DNA of 64,000 nt from Burkholderiaceae bacterium (GTDB lineage: Bacteria; Pseudomonadota; Gammaproteobacteria; Burkholderiales; Burkholderiaceae), in assembly GCA_021166835.1 (NCBI GenBank), contig JAJPEN010000006.1, forward strand, positions 1-64,000, read 5' to 3'. The notes below the pieces were generated by a model. The model saw only the letters and a program-made list of their open reading frames with translations. It did not search any database and had not been told where the DNA came from. Below are positions 25,896 to 35,286 of this stretch, one piece after another. Made by a program: the position numbers and the translations under genes. Position 1 is the stretch's first letter, and each line of letters begins with the position of its first letter.

Positions 25896-26489
25896 ATGCT
25901 TCGATCCTTCGTCGCATTTCTGGCCGCCGTGGTGGTGGCGGGCTGCGCGTCCACCCTGCCGTCGGCCCCCCCAACGGCCGCCGAACCCGACTATCTGTAC
26001 ATCATCGGCCCCGGCGACACGCTGAACATCGTCGTCTGGCGCAACCCCGAGTTGTCCACTTCGGTGCCGGTACGGCCGGACGGCCGCATCACGACGCCGC
26101 TGGTCGAAGACCTCGTCGCGCAGGGCAAGAACCCCACGGCACTGGCGCGGGAGGTAGAGACCGCACTGAAGAAATACCTGCAGGATCCGGTCGTCACCGT
26201 CGTCGTCACCGGCTTCGGCGGCGGCAACGACGAGCAGATCCGCGTTCTCGGCCAGGCCGTCAAGCCTGCGACCTTGCCGTATCGGCAGAACATGACGCTG
26301 CTCGACGTGATGATCGCCGTCGGCGGGCTCACCGATTTCGCCTCCGGCAACCGCGCCGTGCTGTACCGCGGCGCCGAGAAGAAGGCCTACAACATCCGCC
26401 TGGCCGATCTCATCAAGCGCGGCGACGTCGACGCGAACATCCAGGTGCTCCCCGGCGACGTGATCATCATCCCCGAAAGCTGGTTCTGA
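25896..26489 (+). CDS. XrtA/PEP-CTERM system exopolysaccharide export lipoprotein (Wza-like)
   Basis: Outer-membrane polysaccharide export protein of 197 residues, shorter than Wza. A lipoprotein signal peptide ends at C17 (LAAVVVAGC). The export domain (YIIGPGDTLNIVVWRNPELS) and one SLBB domain (VLGQAVKPATLPYRQNMTLLDVM) follow. GAGGAG lies seven bases before the ATG. It is the first gene of the 20-kb EPS run; the 168-base gap upstream contains no gene and no promoter I can place with confidence. Confidence 0.93.
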   Translation: MLRSFVAFLAAVVVAGCASTLPSAPPTAAEPDYLYIIGPGDTLNIVVWRNPELSTSVPVRPDGRITTPLVEDLVAQGKNPTALAREVETALKKYLQDPVVTVVVTGFGGGNDEQIRVLGQAVKPATLPYRQNMTLLDVMIAVGGLTDFASGNRAVLYRGAEKKAYNIRLADLIKRGDVDANIQVLPGDVIIIPESWF

Positions 26490-26504
26490 AGCGGTAGAGG
26501 CAGC

Positions 26505-28073
26505 ATGGCAGAAACACTGGCCCTCATCCGATCGACGCTGCGCGCGATCTGGTTCTATCGATGGAGCGCGCTGCTCGTCGCCATCGTCATCGGCGTCGCC
26601 GGCGCCTTCTACGTCTGGAAGATGCCGAACCAGTACGACGCATCGGCGCGCGTCTATGTCGACACGCAGAGCATCCTCAAGCCGCTGCTCAGCGGCCTGG
26701 CGGTGGAGCCGAACGTCAACCAGGTGGTCGACATGATGGCGCGCACGCTGGTGAGCCGCCCCAACGCCGAGCGCGTCGTACGCGCCGCCGACCTCGACCT
26801 GAAAGCGACGAACCAGGCCGAGCGCGACGCGATCGTCGACAACCTGATGCGCAACATCCGGTTCAGCGCGGTCTCCGGCGGCAACAACCTCTACACGATC
26901 ACCTACGTCAGCCCGGAGCCGAATACCGCGCGCAACGTCGTGCAGTCGCTGCTGAACATCTTCGTCGAGTCGAGCATGGGCGCCAAGCGGCGCGACACGG
27001 CGCAGGCGCAGAAATTCATCGACGAGCAGATCGCTTCCTACGAGCAGAAGCTCGTCGCCGCGGAGAATGCGCTGAAGGACTTCAAGATCCGCAACATGCG
27101 CCTGATGCCAGGACTCGCACCCGACTACCTCAGCCAGATCGCCACGCTCGAGTCGCAGCTGCGCGAAGCCCGGCTCGAGGTACGACAGGCCGAGACGGCG
27201 CGCGACGAACTGCGGCGCCAGCTCGTCGGCGACGCGCCGCTCGTGGCGGGCCCGCCCGAGATCCCGGTGGGAGCGCACGCCGCCTCGCAGCCCACGGAGT
27301 TCGACGCGCGCATCGAAACGCAGCGTCAACGGCTGGACGAGCTGAAGCTGCGCTTCACCCCGGTGCACCCGGATGTCATCGCCACGGAGCGCGTGCTCAA
27401 GGAGCTGGAAGCGCAGCGCGACAAGGCGCGCAAGGAGAGCGCGCAGGCGGCCGGCGACGGGCAGTCGGGCGGTACCATGGTGAACCCGATCTTCCGCGAA
27501 CTGCGCATCGCGCTGGCCGATGCCGAGGCGCAGGTCGCAGCACTTCGCACGCGCGCCGCCGACTTCGAAGCACGGCTAGCCGAGGCGCGCGAGCTGGCGT
27601 CCGCCGTGCCCCGCATCGAAGCGGAATACAAGCAGCTGAACCGCGACTACGACGTCAACAAGCAGAACTACGAGAAGCTGCTCGCACGGCGCGAGTCGGC
27701 GCAGATGTCCGGCGAACTCGATGCCTCGGCCGGCATCGGCGAATTCCGCGTGATCGACCCGCCGCGGGTGAAGCCCGAGCCGGTCGGCCCGAACCGGCCG
27801 GCGCTGCTCGCCGCCGTGCTGCTCGTTTCGCTCGGCGCGGGCATCGGAGTCGCCTTCCTGCGCGATCAGTTGCGCCCTACCTTCATGGACCTGCGCTCGC
27901 TCGCGCGCGACACCGGGCTGCCGCTGCTCGGGGGAGTCTCGTATATCACGACGGCGGCGGAGCGAGCACGCGCCCGATTCGCACTGATCGCCTTTGCGGG
28001 AACCACCGCCAGCTACCTGGCGTTGTTCGGCCTCGCGATCGCTTTCTATGCGCTGAAGAGCGCCTCCAAATGA
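26505..28073 (+). CDS. XrtA system polysaccharide chain-length determinant (Wzz-like)
   Basis: A 522-residue inner-membrane protein with a membrane helix near residues 20-40 ([18 protein letters not shown]), a long periplasmic coiled-coil region and a second helix near 490-515. A Pro/Gly-rich segment before the last helix ([15 protein letters not shown]) is typical of the family. It should set chain length and work with the separate tyrosine kinase that follows by 10 bases, an arrangement equivalent to a split Wzc. Confidence 0.92.
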   Translation: MAETLALIRSTLRAIWFYRWSALLVAIVIGVAGAFYVWKMPNQYDASARVYVDTQSILKPLLSGLAVEPNVNQVVDMMARTLVSRPNAERVVRAADLDLKATNQAERDAIVDNLMRNIRFSAVSGGNNLYTITYVSPEPNTARNVVQSLLNIFVESSMGAKRRDTAQAQKFIDEQIASYEQKLVAAENALKDFKIRNMRLMPGLAPDYLSQIATLESQLREARLEVRQAETARDELRRQLVGDAPLVAGPPEIPVGAHAASQPTEFDARIETQRQRLDELKLRFTPVHPDVIATERVLKELEAQRDKARKESAQAAGDGQSGGTMVNPIFRELRIALADAEAQVAALRTRAADFEARLAEARELASAVPRIEAEYKQLNRDYDVNKQNYEKLLARRESAQMSGELDASAGIGEFRVIDPPRVKPEPVGPNRPALLAAVLLVSLGAGIGVAFLRDQLRPTFMDLRSLARDTGLPLLGGVSYITTAAERARARFALIAFAGTTASYLALFGLAIAFYALKSASK

Positions 28074-28083
28074 GGACGGCCCG

Positions 28084-29055
28084 ATGAGCCTGATCGAACG
28101 AGCGGTTGCCCGGCTGAACGAGGACCGGCCCGAGGCAACACCGCAGAGCGGGCCGCAAGCCGGGAGCGCGTCACCTGCGACGCAACGCACCTCGATCGAG
28201 GCGCTCGCCGATCGCCTGGGCGAGCCGGCCGACGTCGCGGTCGCGCCCCCACCGGAACGGCCGATCGCTGCTCCTCCTCCCGCACCGCCGCTGCCGGAAC
28301 GGGAGCCGGTGCGCATTCACCTCGAAGGGCTGCGCGCGCGCGGAATGGTCGTTCCCAACGGTCCGGCCTCGCAGAGCGCGCACGAATTCCGCGTCATCAA
28401 GCGGCCGCTGCTGGGCAACGCCTTCGGTCGCCACGGGCAGAAGCCGGTACGCAACGGAAAGCGCATCATGGTCACCAGCGCGTTTCCCGGCGAAGGCAAG
28501 AGCTTCACATCGGTGAACCTCGCGATGAGCATCGCCGCCGAGCGCGATCACGGCGTGCTGCTGATCGACGCCGACGTGGCGCGCCCGACGATCCCGCGCG
28601 AACTGGGCATCCACGCCGACGTGGGCCTGATGGACTGGCTGATCGACGGCGGTCCTCCCCTGTCGCAACTCGTTCTTCCCACGAACGTGGAGACGCTGTC
28701 GCTGCTGCCCGCAGGAAGGCACAACGAACACGCCACCGAGTGGCTCGCCAGCGAGGCCATGGGTCGCCTGCTCGACGAGCTGACCCGGCTGTATCCCGAT
28801 TGCGTCCTGATCTTCGATTCGCCACCGTTGCTCGTCACGACCGAAGCACGCGTGCTCGCGTCGTACATGGGGCAGATCGTCATGGTCGTCGAGTCGGGGC
28901 GCACGCCCCGCGAGGCGGTCACGCAGGCGTTGTCCACCATCGAGTCGAACGAAGTCGTCGGGCTCGTCCTGAACAAGGCGCACAACATTGAGAGCAACGG
29001 CTACTACCAGGGCTACGGATACGGGTACGGATACGGCGCGACGGGTTCGTCGTGA
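28084..29055 (+). CDS. XrtA-associated tyrosine autokinase (BY-kinase)
   Basis: A cytosolic P-loop tyrosine kinase of 323 residues with Walker A GEGKS at 136-140, Walker A-prime LLIDADVARPT and Walker B LIFDSPPLL. The C-terminus is a tyrosine cluster (GYYQGYGYGYGYG), the usual autophosphorylation tail, encoded by repeats of a 6-base GGNTAC pattern. It should cycle phosphorylation with the chain-length protein to control polymerisation and export. Its last 68 bases overlap the next reading frame. Confidence 0.92.
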   Translation: MSLIERAVARLNEDRPEATPQSGPQAGSASPATQRTSIEALADRLGEPADVAVAPPPERPIAAPPPAPPLPEREPVRIHLEGLRARGMVVPNGPASQSAHEFRVIKRPLLGNAFGRHGQKPVRNGKRIMVTSAFPGEGKSFTSVNLAMSIAAERDHGVLLIDADVARPTIPRELGIHADVGLMDWLIDGGPPLSQLVLPTNVETLSLLPAGRHNEHATEWLASEAMGRLLDELTRLYPDCVLIFDSPPLLVTTEARVLASYMGQIVMVVESGRTPREAVTQALSTIESNEVVGLVLNKAHNIESNGYYQGYGYGYGYGATGSS

Positions 29056-30619
29056 CGCAACCGCCGGCGCCCGCCTGATAGTCAGGGCGCTGCTCGGCGC
29101 GGCCGCGCTCGGAACCTCGGCGACGTTGCCGGCGCAGGCGCTGACCGGCTTCGGCTATCCGATCGAGAAACCGGGGCTGCAGCCCGGCGTGCGCGCGAGC
29201 GCGACGTGGTCGAACAACATCGGTCACCGGTCGAGCGGCGGCGACAGCGACGTCGTTCTCGAAGCCTCGCCGTACGTCACTGCCGAGTCCACCGCTCCGC
29301 GGGCAAGCTACCGGCTCTTCTACCAGTTGCGCAACTTCGTTCGCCTGAGCGACGGCGAGACGAATTTCTTCCGTCACGCGCTCAACGGGCAGGGAAGCTT
29401 CGCGCTGGTCGACGACCGCTTCGGCGTCGATCTCACCGGCTTCATGGGAACGATCAACGCCTCGCCGATGGGGGCGATCTCCGCCGATCCCGCTTCGTCG
29501 TTCACCAACACGGCGAACGTGCGCTACTTCAGCGTCTCTCCCTGGTATCGGGACGTGCTGGGGCGGCTCGCCACCTACCAGCTTCGATACAGGCTCGCGC
29601 ACAGCGGCGGCAACAGCGGTTTCACCACGGCGAAACTCGACCAGACCGCTTCCGCGGAGGTCGACGGAATCCCTGCGGCAGGTTCCCGCTGGAACTGGCG
29701 CTGGGCCGGCAACATGCAGCGCCGCGAATTCAGCGACAACCTGACGCGCGATCGGCAGCATTCGAGCTTCTCCGTCTTCTACAGCATCTATCCGTCGCTG
29801 CGCGTGTACGGCATGGTCGATTACGAGTACATCGAGGGCCTGCGCAACAAGGACGGCGACAACGACGGATACGGACCGGGCGCGGGCTTCGACTGGACGC
29901 CGTTCCAGCGCACGACGGTCAGCGGGTCCGTCTCGAAGCGCTTCTACGGCACGGTAGGCAATCTCGGCCTCTCCCACACGATGCATCGCGCCACGATGGG
30001 CCTGCGCTATTCGCGCTCGGTGCTCACCAGCGCCGATGCGTCGCTGCTGCTGTTCAACCCGGCTGCGCTCACCTCCGGCGGCTTCGGGCAACCGAACCCG
30101 GTGCTCTCGAACCTGCTCTCGGCAGGGATCCTCCTGCCGCCGGGCACCGTGCTCACGCAAGGCCTGTTCACCGACGCCGCCGTCCTCGATCGGCGCCTGA
30201 CGGCCTTCTGGGGACTGCGCGGCGCGCGAAACGCGCTCACCTTCACCGGCTACTTCTCGAACCGCGAATCGACCACCGAACTGCAGTCGCAGACGCAGTT
30301 CACCGGCATCCGCGGCAGCGCCACCTTCGGCGGCATCTTCACCGGCGAGGTCCGCGAACGCGGGATCGTCGCCTCTTACTCCCACACCCTCGACGGACGT
30401 TCGACGGCCGACTTCACGATCGATCGCCGTCGCATCGAGTCGGCCACCGCTTTCTTCGAAACGCAATACACCACGTTCCGCGTCGGCTACCGCACGTGGA
30501 TCACCAGCGACCTCGCAGCCTTCGCGGGCGCGCGCCGCACGCTGCAGACGGCCGAAGGGCGCGGCACGAACTACAACGAAAACGCAATCTACGGCGGCGT
30601 AGACCTGAGGTTCTACTGA
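28988..30619 (+). CDS. PEP-CTERM system-associated outer membrane beta-barrel protein
   Basis: A 543-residue protein matching the family of large outer-membrane proteins of exosortase A loci. A signal-like segment (LIVRALLGAAALGTSATLPAQA) comes after a 27-residue basic leader. The rest is alternating aromatic/polar beta-strand sequence ending in the aromatic-terminal strand GGVDLRFY, as in barrels inserted by Bam. It may form an outer-membrane exit for the polysaccharide. The only ATG before the signal segment is 28988, giving a 68-base overlap with the kinase gene; a later non-ATG start is possible. Confidence 0.85.
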   Translation: MRATATTRATDTGTDTARRVRRDATAGARLIVRALLGAAALGTSATLPAQALTGFGYPIEKPGLQPGVRASATWSNNIGHRSSGGDSDVVLEASPYVTAESTAPRASYRLFYQLRNFVRLSDGETNFFRHALNGQGSFALVDDRFGVDLTGFMGTINASPMGAISADPASSFTNTANVRYFSVSPWYRDVLGRLATYQLRYRLAHSGGNSGFTTAKLDQTASAEVDGIPAAGSRWNWRWAGNMQRREFSDNLTRDRQHSSFSVFYSIYPSLRVYGMVDYEYIEGLRNKDGDNDGYGPGAGFDWTPFQRTTVSGSVSKRFYGTVGNLGLSHTMHRATMGLRYSRSVLTSADASLLLFNPAALTSGGFGQPNPVLSNLLSAGILLPPGTVLTQGLFTDAAVLDRRLTAFWGLRGARNALTFTGYFSNRESTTELQSQTQFTGIRGSATFGGIFTGEVRERGIVASYSHTLDGRSTADFTIDRRRIESATAFFETQYTTFRVGYRTWITSDLAAFAGARRTLQTAEGRGTNYNENAIYGGVDLRFY

Positions 30620-31689
30620 TGTACGAGTCGTACTACGGCTTGTCGGGCAAGCCGTTCCAGCTCAGTCCCGACCCGGAGTTCTTCTTCGGCAGCCGGGGCC
30701 ACCGTCGGGCCATGGCGTATCTCGAATACGGGCTGCACCAGGCCGAAGGCTTCATCGTCGTCACGGGCGAGGTCGGCGCCGGCAAGACGACGCTCGTGCA
30801 GCAGTTGCTCAGGCGCCTTCCGGCGAACAACATCGTACCGGTGCAGATCGTCACCACGCAGCTCGAAGCCGAAGACCTGGTGCGCATCGTCGCCAGCTCG
30901 TTCGGCCTGCACACCGACGACACGAACGACAAGTCGACGCTGCTGATCCGCCTCGAGCAGTACCTGCGCAAACTGCAGGGCGAAGGCAGGCGGGCGCTGC
31001 TGATCGTCGACGAAGCGCAGAACCTCGGCGCGCGCGCGATCGAGGAACTGCGCATGCTGTCGAACTTCCAGCTCGGCACCAAGGCCACGCTGCAAAGCTT
31101 CCTGCTCGGCCAGCCCGAACTGCGCGACCTGATGCAGCGCCCCGAGATGCGGCAACTGAAGCAGCGCATCATCGCCGCGTATCACCTCGGCCCGCTCGAC
31201 CGCGCCGAAACGCAGCAGTACGTCGAGTACCGCCTCGCCCATGTGGGCTGGAAGGGCGATCCGTCGTTCGACGCACCGGCCTTCGATCGCATCTTCGCGC
31301 TCACGCACGGCATTCCGCGCCGGATCAACACGCTGGTCGACCGCCTGCTGCTTGCCGGCTACCTCGGCGAGAAGCACGCGCTCGGCGAGAGCGACGTAGC
31401 GGAGGTCGCCGCCGAACTGAAGATGGAACTGGGTCCGCGGCGCAACTTCGTGGGCGCCGTGGCTGCGCCGCCGAACGGCGCCCGGCCGACCGCGGGCGCG
31501 GCAGCGGCCGAGCGCGAAGGCGGCAATGTCGACACCGCGGAAGGCGCCCCCGAACCTTCGTCGCTCGCCGCGCTCGAGGAGCGCGTAGCGCTGCTCGAAT
31601 CGACCACCGGAATGATCTTCGGCACCCTGAAGAAGGTGCTGCGCATGCTGCGAAACCGGGTCGCGGACAACGAACGAACGGTGGCCTGA
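30619..31689 (+). CDS. XrtA-associated AAA ATPase (ExeA-like)
   Basis: A 356-residue cytosolic or membrane-peripheral ATPase. It opens MYESYYGLSGKPFQLSPDPEFFF, typical of the ExeA/GspA-like group. Walker A GEVGAGKTT is at 50-58, Walker B is LLIVDEAQNL, and a Pro-Arg-Arg segment (THGIPRRINTLVDRLLL) acts as sensor 2. The tail is low-complexity then coiled coil. The start overlaps the preceding stop by one base (TGATG). It is a standard member of exosortase A loci; its substrate is not known. Confidence 0.92.
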   Translation: MYESYYGLSGKPFQLSPDPEFFFGSRGHRRAMAYLEYGLHQAEGFIVVTGEVGAGKTTLVQQLLRRLPANNIVPVQIVTTQLEAEDLVRIVASSFGLHTDDTNDKSTLLIRLEQYLRKLQGEGRRALLIVDEAQNLGARAIEELRMLSNFQLGTKATLQSFLLGQPELRDLMQRPEMRQLKQRIIAAYHLGPLDRAETQQYVEYRLAHVGWKGDPSFDAPAFDRIFALTHGIPRRINTLVDRLLLAGYLGEKHALGESDVAEVAAELKMELGPRRNFVGAVAAPPNGARPTAGAAAAEREGGNVDTAEGAPEPSSLAALEERVALLESTTGMIFGTLKKVLRMLRNRVADNERTVA

Positions 31690-31703
31690 GCGCCAATCGC
31701 AGC

Positions 31704-32576
31704 ATGCAGTCACCGGCAGTGAACGCGATGTCGATCGACGTGGAAGACTATTTCCAGGTGGCCGCATTCGCGCCGTACATCGACCGCGGCCGCTGGGACA
31801 CCATGCCCTGCCGCGTCGAGCGCAACATCGCCCGCATTCTCGAACTGCTCGACCGCCACGACACGCGCGCCACCTTCTTCACGCTCGGCTGGATCGCCGA
31901 ACGCTACCCCGCGATGATCCGCGACATCGTCGCGCGCGGGCACGAGCTGGCCAGCCACGGCTACTCGCATCGGCGCGCCAGCGAGCAGACACGCGAAGCG
32001 TTCCACGACGATCTCGCACGCGCGAAGGCGCTGCTCGAGGACATCGGCGAGGTCGCCGTACGCGGCTATCGCGCACCGAGCTTCTCGATCGGCGCGTCGA
32101 ACCTCTGGGCGCACGAGGTCATCGCAGAGACGGGGCACGCGTACAGCTCGAGCGTCTACCCCATCGCGCACGACCACTACGGCATGCCCGATGCCCCGCG
32201 CTTCGCGTGGCGCACGCCGTCGGGCGTCGTCGAGATCCCGCCCAGTTCGCTGCGCATGCTCGGGCGCAATCTGCCCGCTTCGGGCGGCGGCTACTTCCGG
32301 CTGCTGCCGTACCCGGTGTCGCGCTGGAGCCTGCGCCGCATCAACGGGCGCGACGGTGAAGCCTGCGTCTTCTATTTCCACCCGTGGGAAATCGACCCCG
32401 AGCAGCCGCGCATCGGCGAAGCGGGCGTGAAATCGCGGTTTCGCCATTACGTGAACCTCGAGCGCACGGCCGGCCGGCTCGACCGGTTGCTGCACGATTT
32501 CCGCTGGGGCCGTGTCGACGAGGTCTTCGCCGAGCATCTCGACGCGCCCGCAGCCCTGGCGCAAGGCACGGCATGA
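31704..32576 (+). CDS. XrtA system polysaccharide deacetylase
   Basis: A NodB-type carbohydrate deacetylase of 290 residues, expected to remove N- or O-acetyl groups from the growing glycan. The metal-binding Asp lies in SIDVEDYFQ near the N-terminus and the HxxxH pair in HELASHGYSH. RGYRAPSFSI supplies the catalytic Arg region and FYFHPWEID the late His. No signal peptide is visible, so it may act on the lipid-linked intermediate at the cytosolic face. It overlaps the FemAB gene by ATGA. Confidence 0.92.
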   Translation: MQSPAVNAMSIDVEDYFQVAAFAPYIDRGRWDTMPCRVERNIARILELLDRHDTRATFFTLGWIAERYPAMIRDIVARGHELASHGYSHRRASEQTREAFHDDLARAKALLEDIGEVAVRGYRAPSFSIGASNLWAHEVIAETGHAYSSSVYPIAHDHYGMPDAPRFAWRTPSGVVEIPPSSLRMLGRNLPASGGGYFRLLPYPVSRWSLRRINGRDGEACVFYFHPWEIDPEQPRIGEAGVKSRFRHYVNLERTAGRLDRLLHDFRWGRVDEVFAEHLDAPAALAQGTA

Positions 32577-33676
32577 ACCGCGAAAACGATTCGCTGCTGT
32601 CGCAATTGGCCGAGGTCGTGGCTGACGAAATCTCGGGGTGCGCGCGCGATCCGGTCGTCGTCTCGGTTGCCGCCGAAGAAGACCGCGACGACTGGCAGCG
32701 CTGGCTCGCCTCGCGCGCCGACGCCACGATCTTCCACGATTGGGCGTGGCGCGCCGTGCTCGCCGAAGCCTTCGGACATAGCCCTCACTATCTCGTCGCG
32801 TGGCGCGGCAATCGCGTGGTGGGCGTGCTTCCGCTGGTCGAAGTGAGGACGCTGCTCTTCGGCCATTCGCTGGTGAGCCTGCCTTTCTGCCCTTACGCGG
32901 GGCCGCTCGCAGACGATCGCGCGGTGCACGACGCGCTGGACGCGCACGCCGAAGCCCTCGGGCGCGAACGGAAGGTGCAGTTCATCGAGTACCGCAGCCT
33001 GGGTCCTTCGCACCGCGACTGGCCGCGCCAGGATCTGTACGTCACGTTCCGCAAGCCGATCGTTGCGGACCCGGAAAGCAACCTCGCCGCGATTCCGCGC
33101 AAGCAGCGCGCGATGGTGCGCAAGGGCATCCGCAACGGGCTGACGAGCGACACCGGCGACCTGGACGCGTTCTTCGCGCTGTTCACCGACAACGTGCACC
33201 GGCACGGCACGCCGGCGCACAGTCGCCGGTTCTTCGAGCGGGTGCTCGATGCCTTCGGCGATCGCGCCGAAGTGCTCGTCGTTCGTGACCCGAATCGCGA
33301 GCCTTTGAGCGCGGTGCTCAGCCTGTACCATCGCGACGAGGTGCTGCCGATGCACGCCGGCGACTCGCCTCGCGCGCGCGAACTCGCCGCCAACGACTTC
33401 AAGTACTGGGAACTGATGCGCCGCGCCGCGGGGCGGGGCTGCCGGGTCTTCGACTACGGGCGCAGCAAGCGCGACACCGGGCCCTTCCATTTCAAGAAGA
33501 ACTGGGGCTTCGAGCCGACGTCGCTCGTTTACGAGTACCGGCTGCTCACGCGCGACACGGTGCCGCAGAACAACCCGCTGAATCCGAAGTATCGGCTGAT
33601 GATCGCCGCGTGGCGGCGGCTGCCGAGATGGTTGGTGAACTCGGTAGGCCCGTACCTCGTGCGCGGTCTGGGCTGA
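32573..33676 (+). CDS. FemAB-family XrtA/PEP-CTERM system-associated protein
   Basis: A 367-residue protein with two GNAT-like halves as in FemAB aminoacyl/acyl transferases. Motifs include DWAWRAVLAEAFGHSPHYLVA, IPRKQRAMVRKGIRNGL and DYGRSKRDTGPFHFKKNWGFEP near the end. In Gram-positives FemAB proteins add amino acids to cell-wall precursors. In exosortase A loci the acceptor is unknown but could be the EPS repeat unit. The start is inside the deacetylase stop (ATGA). Confidence 0.9.
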   Translation: MNRENDSLLSQLAEVVADEISGCARDPVVVSVAAEEDRDDWQRWLASRADATIFHDWAWRAVLAEAFGHSPHYLVAWRGNRVVGVLPLVEVRTLLFGHSLVSLPFCPYAGPLADDRAVHDALDAHAEALGRERKVQFIEYRSLGPSHRDWPRQDLYVTFRKPIVADPESNLAAIPRKQRAMVRKGIRNGLTSDTGDLDAFFALFTDNVHRHGTPAHSRRFFERVLDAFGDRAEVLVVRDPNREPLSAVLSLYHRDEVLPMHAGDSPRARELAANDFKYWELMRRAAGRGCRVFDYGRSKRDTGPFHFKKNWGFEPTSLVYEYRLLTRDTVPQNNPLNPKYRLMIAAWRRLPRWLVNSVGPYLVRGLG

Positions 33677-33687
33677 GAGCGAAACCG

Positions 33688-35286
33688 ATGGCGAGTCCCC
33701 CCCTTCCCCTCGGCCCCACGCCCGGGCCCGACCCCGCTGGCGCTCCCGGCGCGCGCTGGAGCGAACGGCCCGACATGCGCGTCTTCGCGACCTTCGCCTT
33801 GGCGTGCGCACTGTCGATAGCAGTGTTCCCGGACGTGTGGGCGTCGATGGTGCGCGTCTGGCTGGGATCGGAAACCTTCGCTCACGGCTTCCTCGCACTA
33901 CCCTGCGCCGCATGGATGCTGTGGCGGCGCCGGGAAGACTGGTCGGCAATGCCGCAGCGCGTCTGGTGGCCGGGGATTGCGGCCTTTGCCGGCTGCGGAA
34001 TGCTGTGGTTGGCCGGGAATCTGGGCGGCGTCGCCTCGCTCGAGCAACTCGGCGCGGTGGGGATGATTCCCTCGACGATGCTGCTGCTCGCCGGCCCGCG
34101 CGTCACGCGTGCGCTCGCGTTCCCGCTCGCGTTCCTCTTCTTCGCAGTGCCGGTGGGCGAGTTCCTCACGCCGATCCTGATGGACTACACGGCCGACGCC
34201 ACCGTGACGGCGCTGCGCTGGACCGGCATCCCCGTGTTTCGCGAAGGACTGCATTTCACCCTGCCGACAGGGCGCTGGTCGGTGGTCGAGGCATGCAGCG
34301 GGCTGCGCTACCTGATCGCCTCGCTCGCGCTCGGCGTGCTCTACGCATACCTGCAGTTCCGCACGCTGAAGTACCGGCTCGCGCTCGTCGCGCTGGCGCT
34401 CGTCGTGCCGATCGTCGCGAACTGGATTCGGGCGTACGGCATCGTGCTGCTCGGCCACGTCTCGAACATGAAGCTCGCCGCCGGCGCCGACCACCTGATC
34501 TACGGATGGGTGTTCTTCGGGGTGGTGATGGCGCTGCTGTTCTGGATCGGATCGTTGTGGCGGGAGCCGCCGGCGCCGGAACACGAGAACGAGTTCGCGA
34601 CGGGCGTGCGGGAAACGTCGGCCTCGCCCCGCTCGAACGGTCCCGTTCTCGCCGGCATCGCGGTCGCCGTCGTCGCTGCGCTGCTCTGGCGCCCACTGTC
34701 GGCAGGCCTGCTCGACGCAACTCATCCGGTCGACGCCGTGGCGTCCCTGCGCACGGCAACGGAAGCCTTCCCCCCGGCGCCCGCGCTCGACTTCGAACCG
34801 CATTTCACCAACGCCACCGGCACGCTGCGCAGCGCCCGCCTCGTCGAAGACGTTCCGGTCGAGCTGCACGCGTTCTACTACGCGCGTCAGCACGAATCCG
34901 GGGAAATGATCCATTCGGGGAACTGGGTCGTACGCGTGGACGATTTCCGCTCACCGATCGTGTGGCAGGGCACGCAGCAGACGCCGTGGGGGACGGTAGC
35001 CGCGTACCGCATCGGCCGTCCCGAAGGCAACGAGCTGCTGGTCTGGCGGTGGTATGCGGTGAGCGACCTGCAGACGGCAAGCGCGTATCGCGCGAAGGCC
35101 GCCACCGCATGGTCCCTCGTCACGGGCCGCGGCGATCATTCGCTTGCCGTCGTGCTCGCAACGCCGCTCGACACCAGCGATGCAAGAACGAAAACGGAGG
35201 CGATACAGTCCGCGCAGCGTCGCCTCGCGGCTTTCGCCCGCGGATTGCAGCCTGCGATCGAAGCCATCGCGCACGGCCGGCGATGA
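33688..35286 (+). CDS. xrtA: Exosortase A with fused EpsI domain
   Basis: The central enzyme of the locus: an inner-membrane cysteine transpeptidase predicted to cleave PEP-CTERM tails and pass the protein to a surface acceptor. The 532-residue protein has about eight membrane helices carrying the catalytic triad: C203 in VVEACSGLRYLI, R248 in NWIRAYGIVLLGH and H269 in ADHLIYGWVFF. The C-terminal half (from about VLAGIAVAVVAALLW) is the EpsI-type periplasmic domain, often a separate gene. ATG at 33688 is used; an upstream ATG at 33610 would overlap the FemAB gene. No substrate gene lies in the window. Confidence 0.95.
   Translation: MASPPLPLGPTPGPDPAGAPGARWSERPDMRVFATFALACALSIAVFPDVWASMVRVWLGSETFAHGFLALPCAAWMLWRRREDWSAMPQRVWWPGIAAFAGCGMLWLAGNLGGVASLEQLGAVGMIPSTMLLLAGPRVTRALAFPLAFLFFAVPVGEFLTPILMDYTADATVTALRWTGIPVFREGLHFTLPTGRWSVVEACSGLRYLIASLALGVLYAYLQFRTLKYRLALVALALVVPIVANWIRAYGIVLLGHVSNMKLAAGADHLIYGWVFFGVVMALLFWIGSLWREPPAPEHENEFATGVRETSASPRSNGPVLAGIAVAVVAALLWRPLSAGLLDATHPVDAVASLRTATEAFPPAPALDFEPHFTNATGTLRSARLVEDVPVELHAFYYARQHESGEMIHSGNWVVRVDDFRSPIVWQGTQQTPWGTVAAYRIGRPEGNELLVWRWYAVSDLQTASAYRAKAATAWSLVTGRGDHSLAVVLATPLDTSDARTKTEAIQSAQRRLAAFARGLQPAIEAIAHGRR

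Noticed and set aside
33804..35282. Upstream extension of the glycosyltransferase frame through xrtA
   Set aside because: The sequence before the ATG at 35283 is the out-of-frame reading of exosortase A; conserved glycosyltransferase sequence begins at MNDPRPHIVHLVH.
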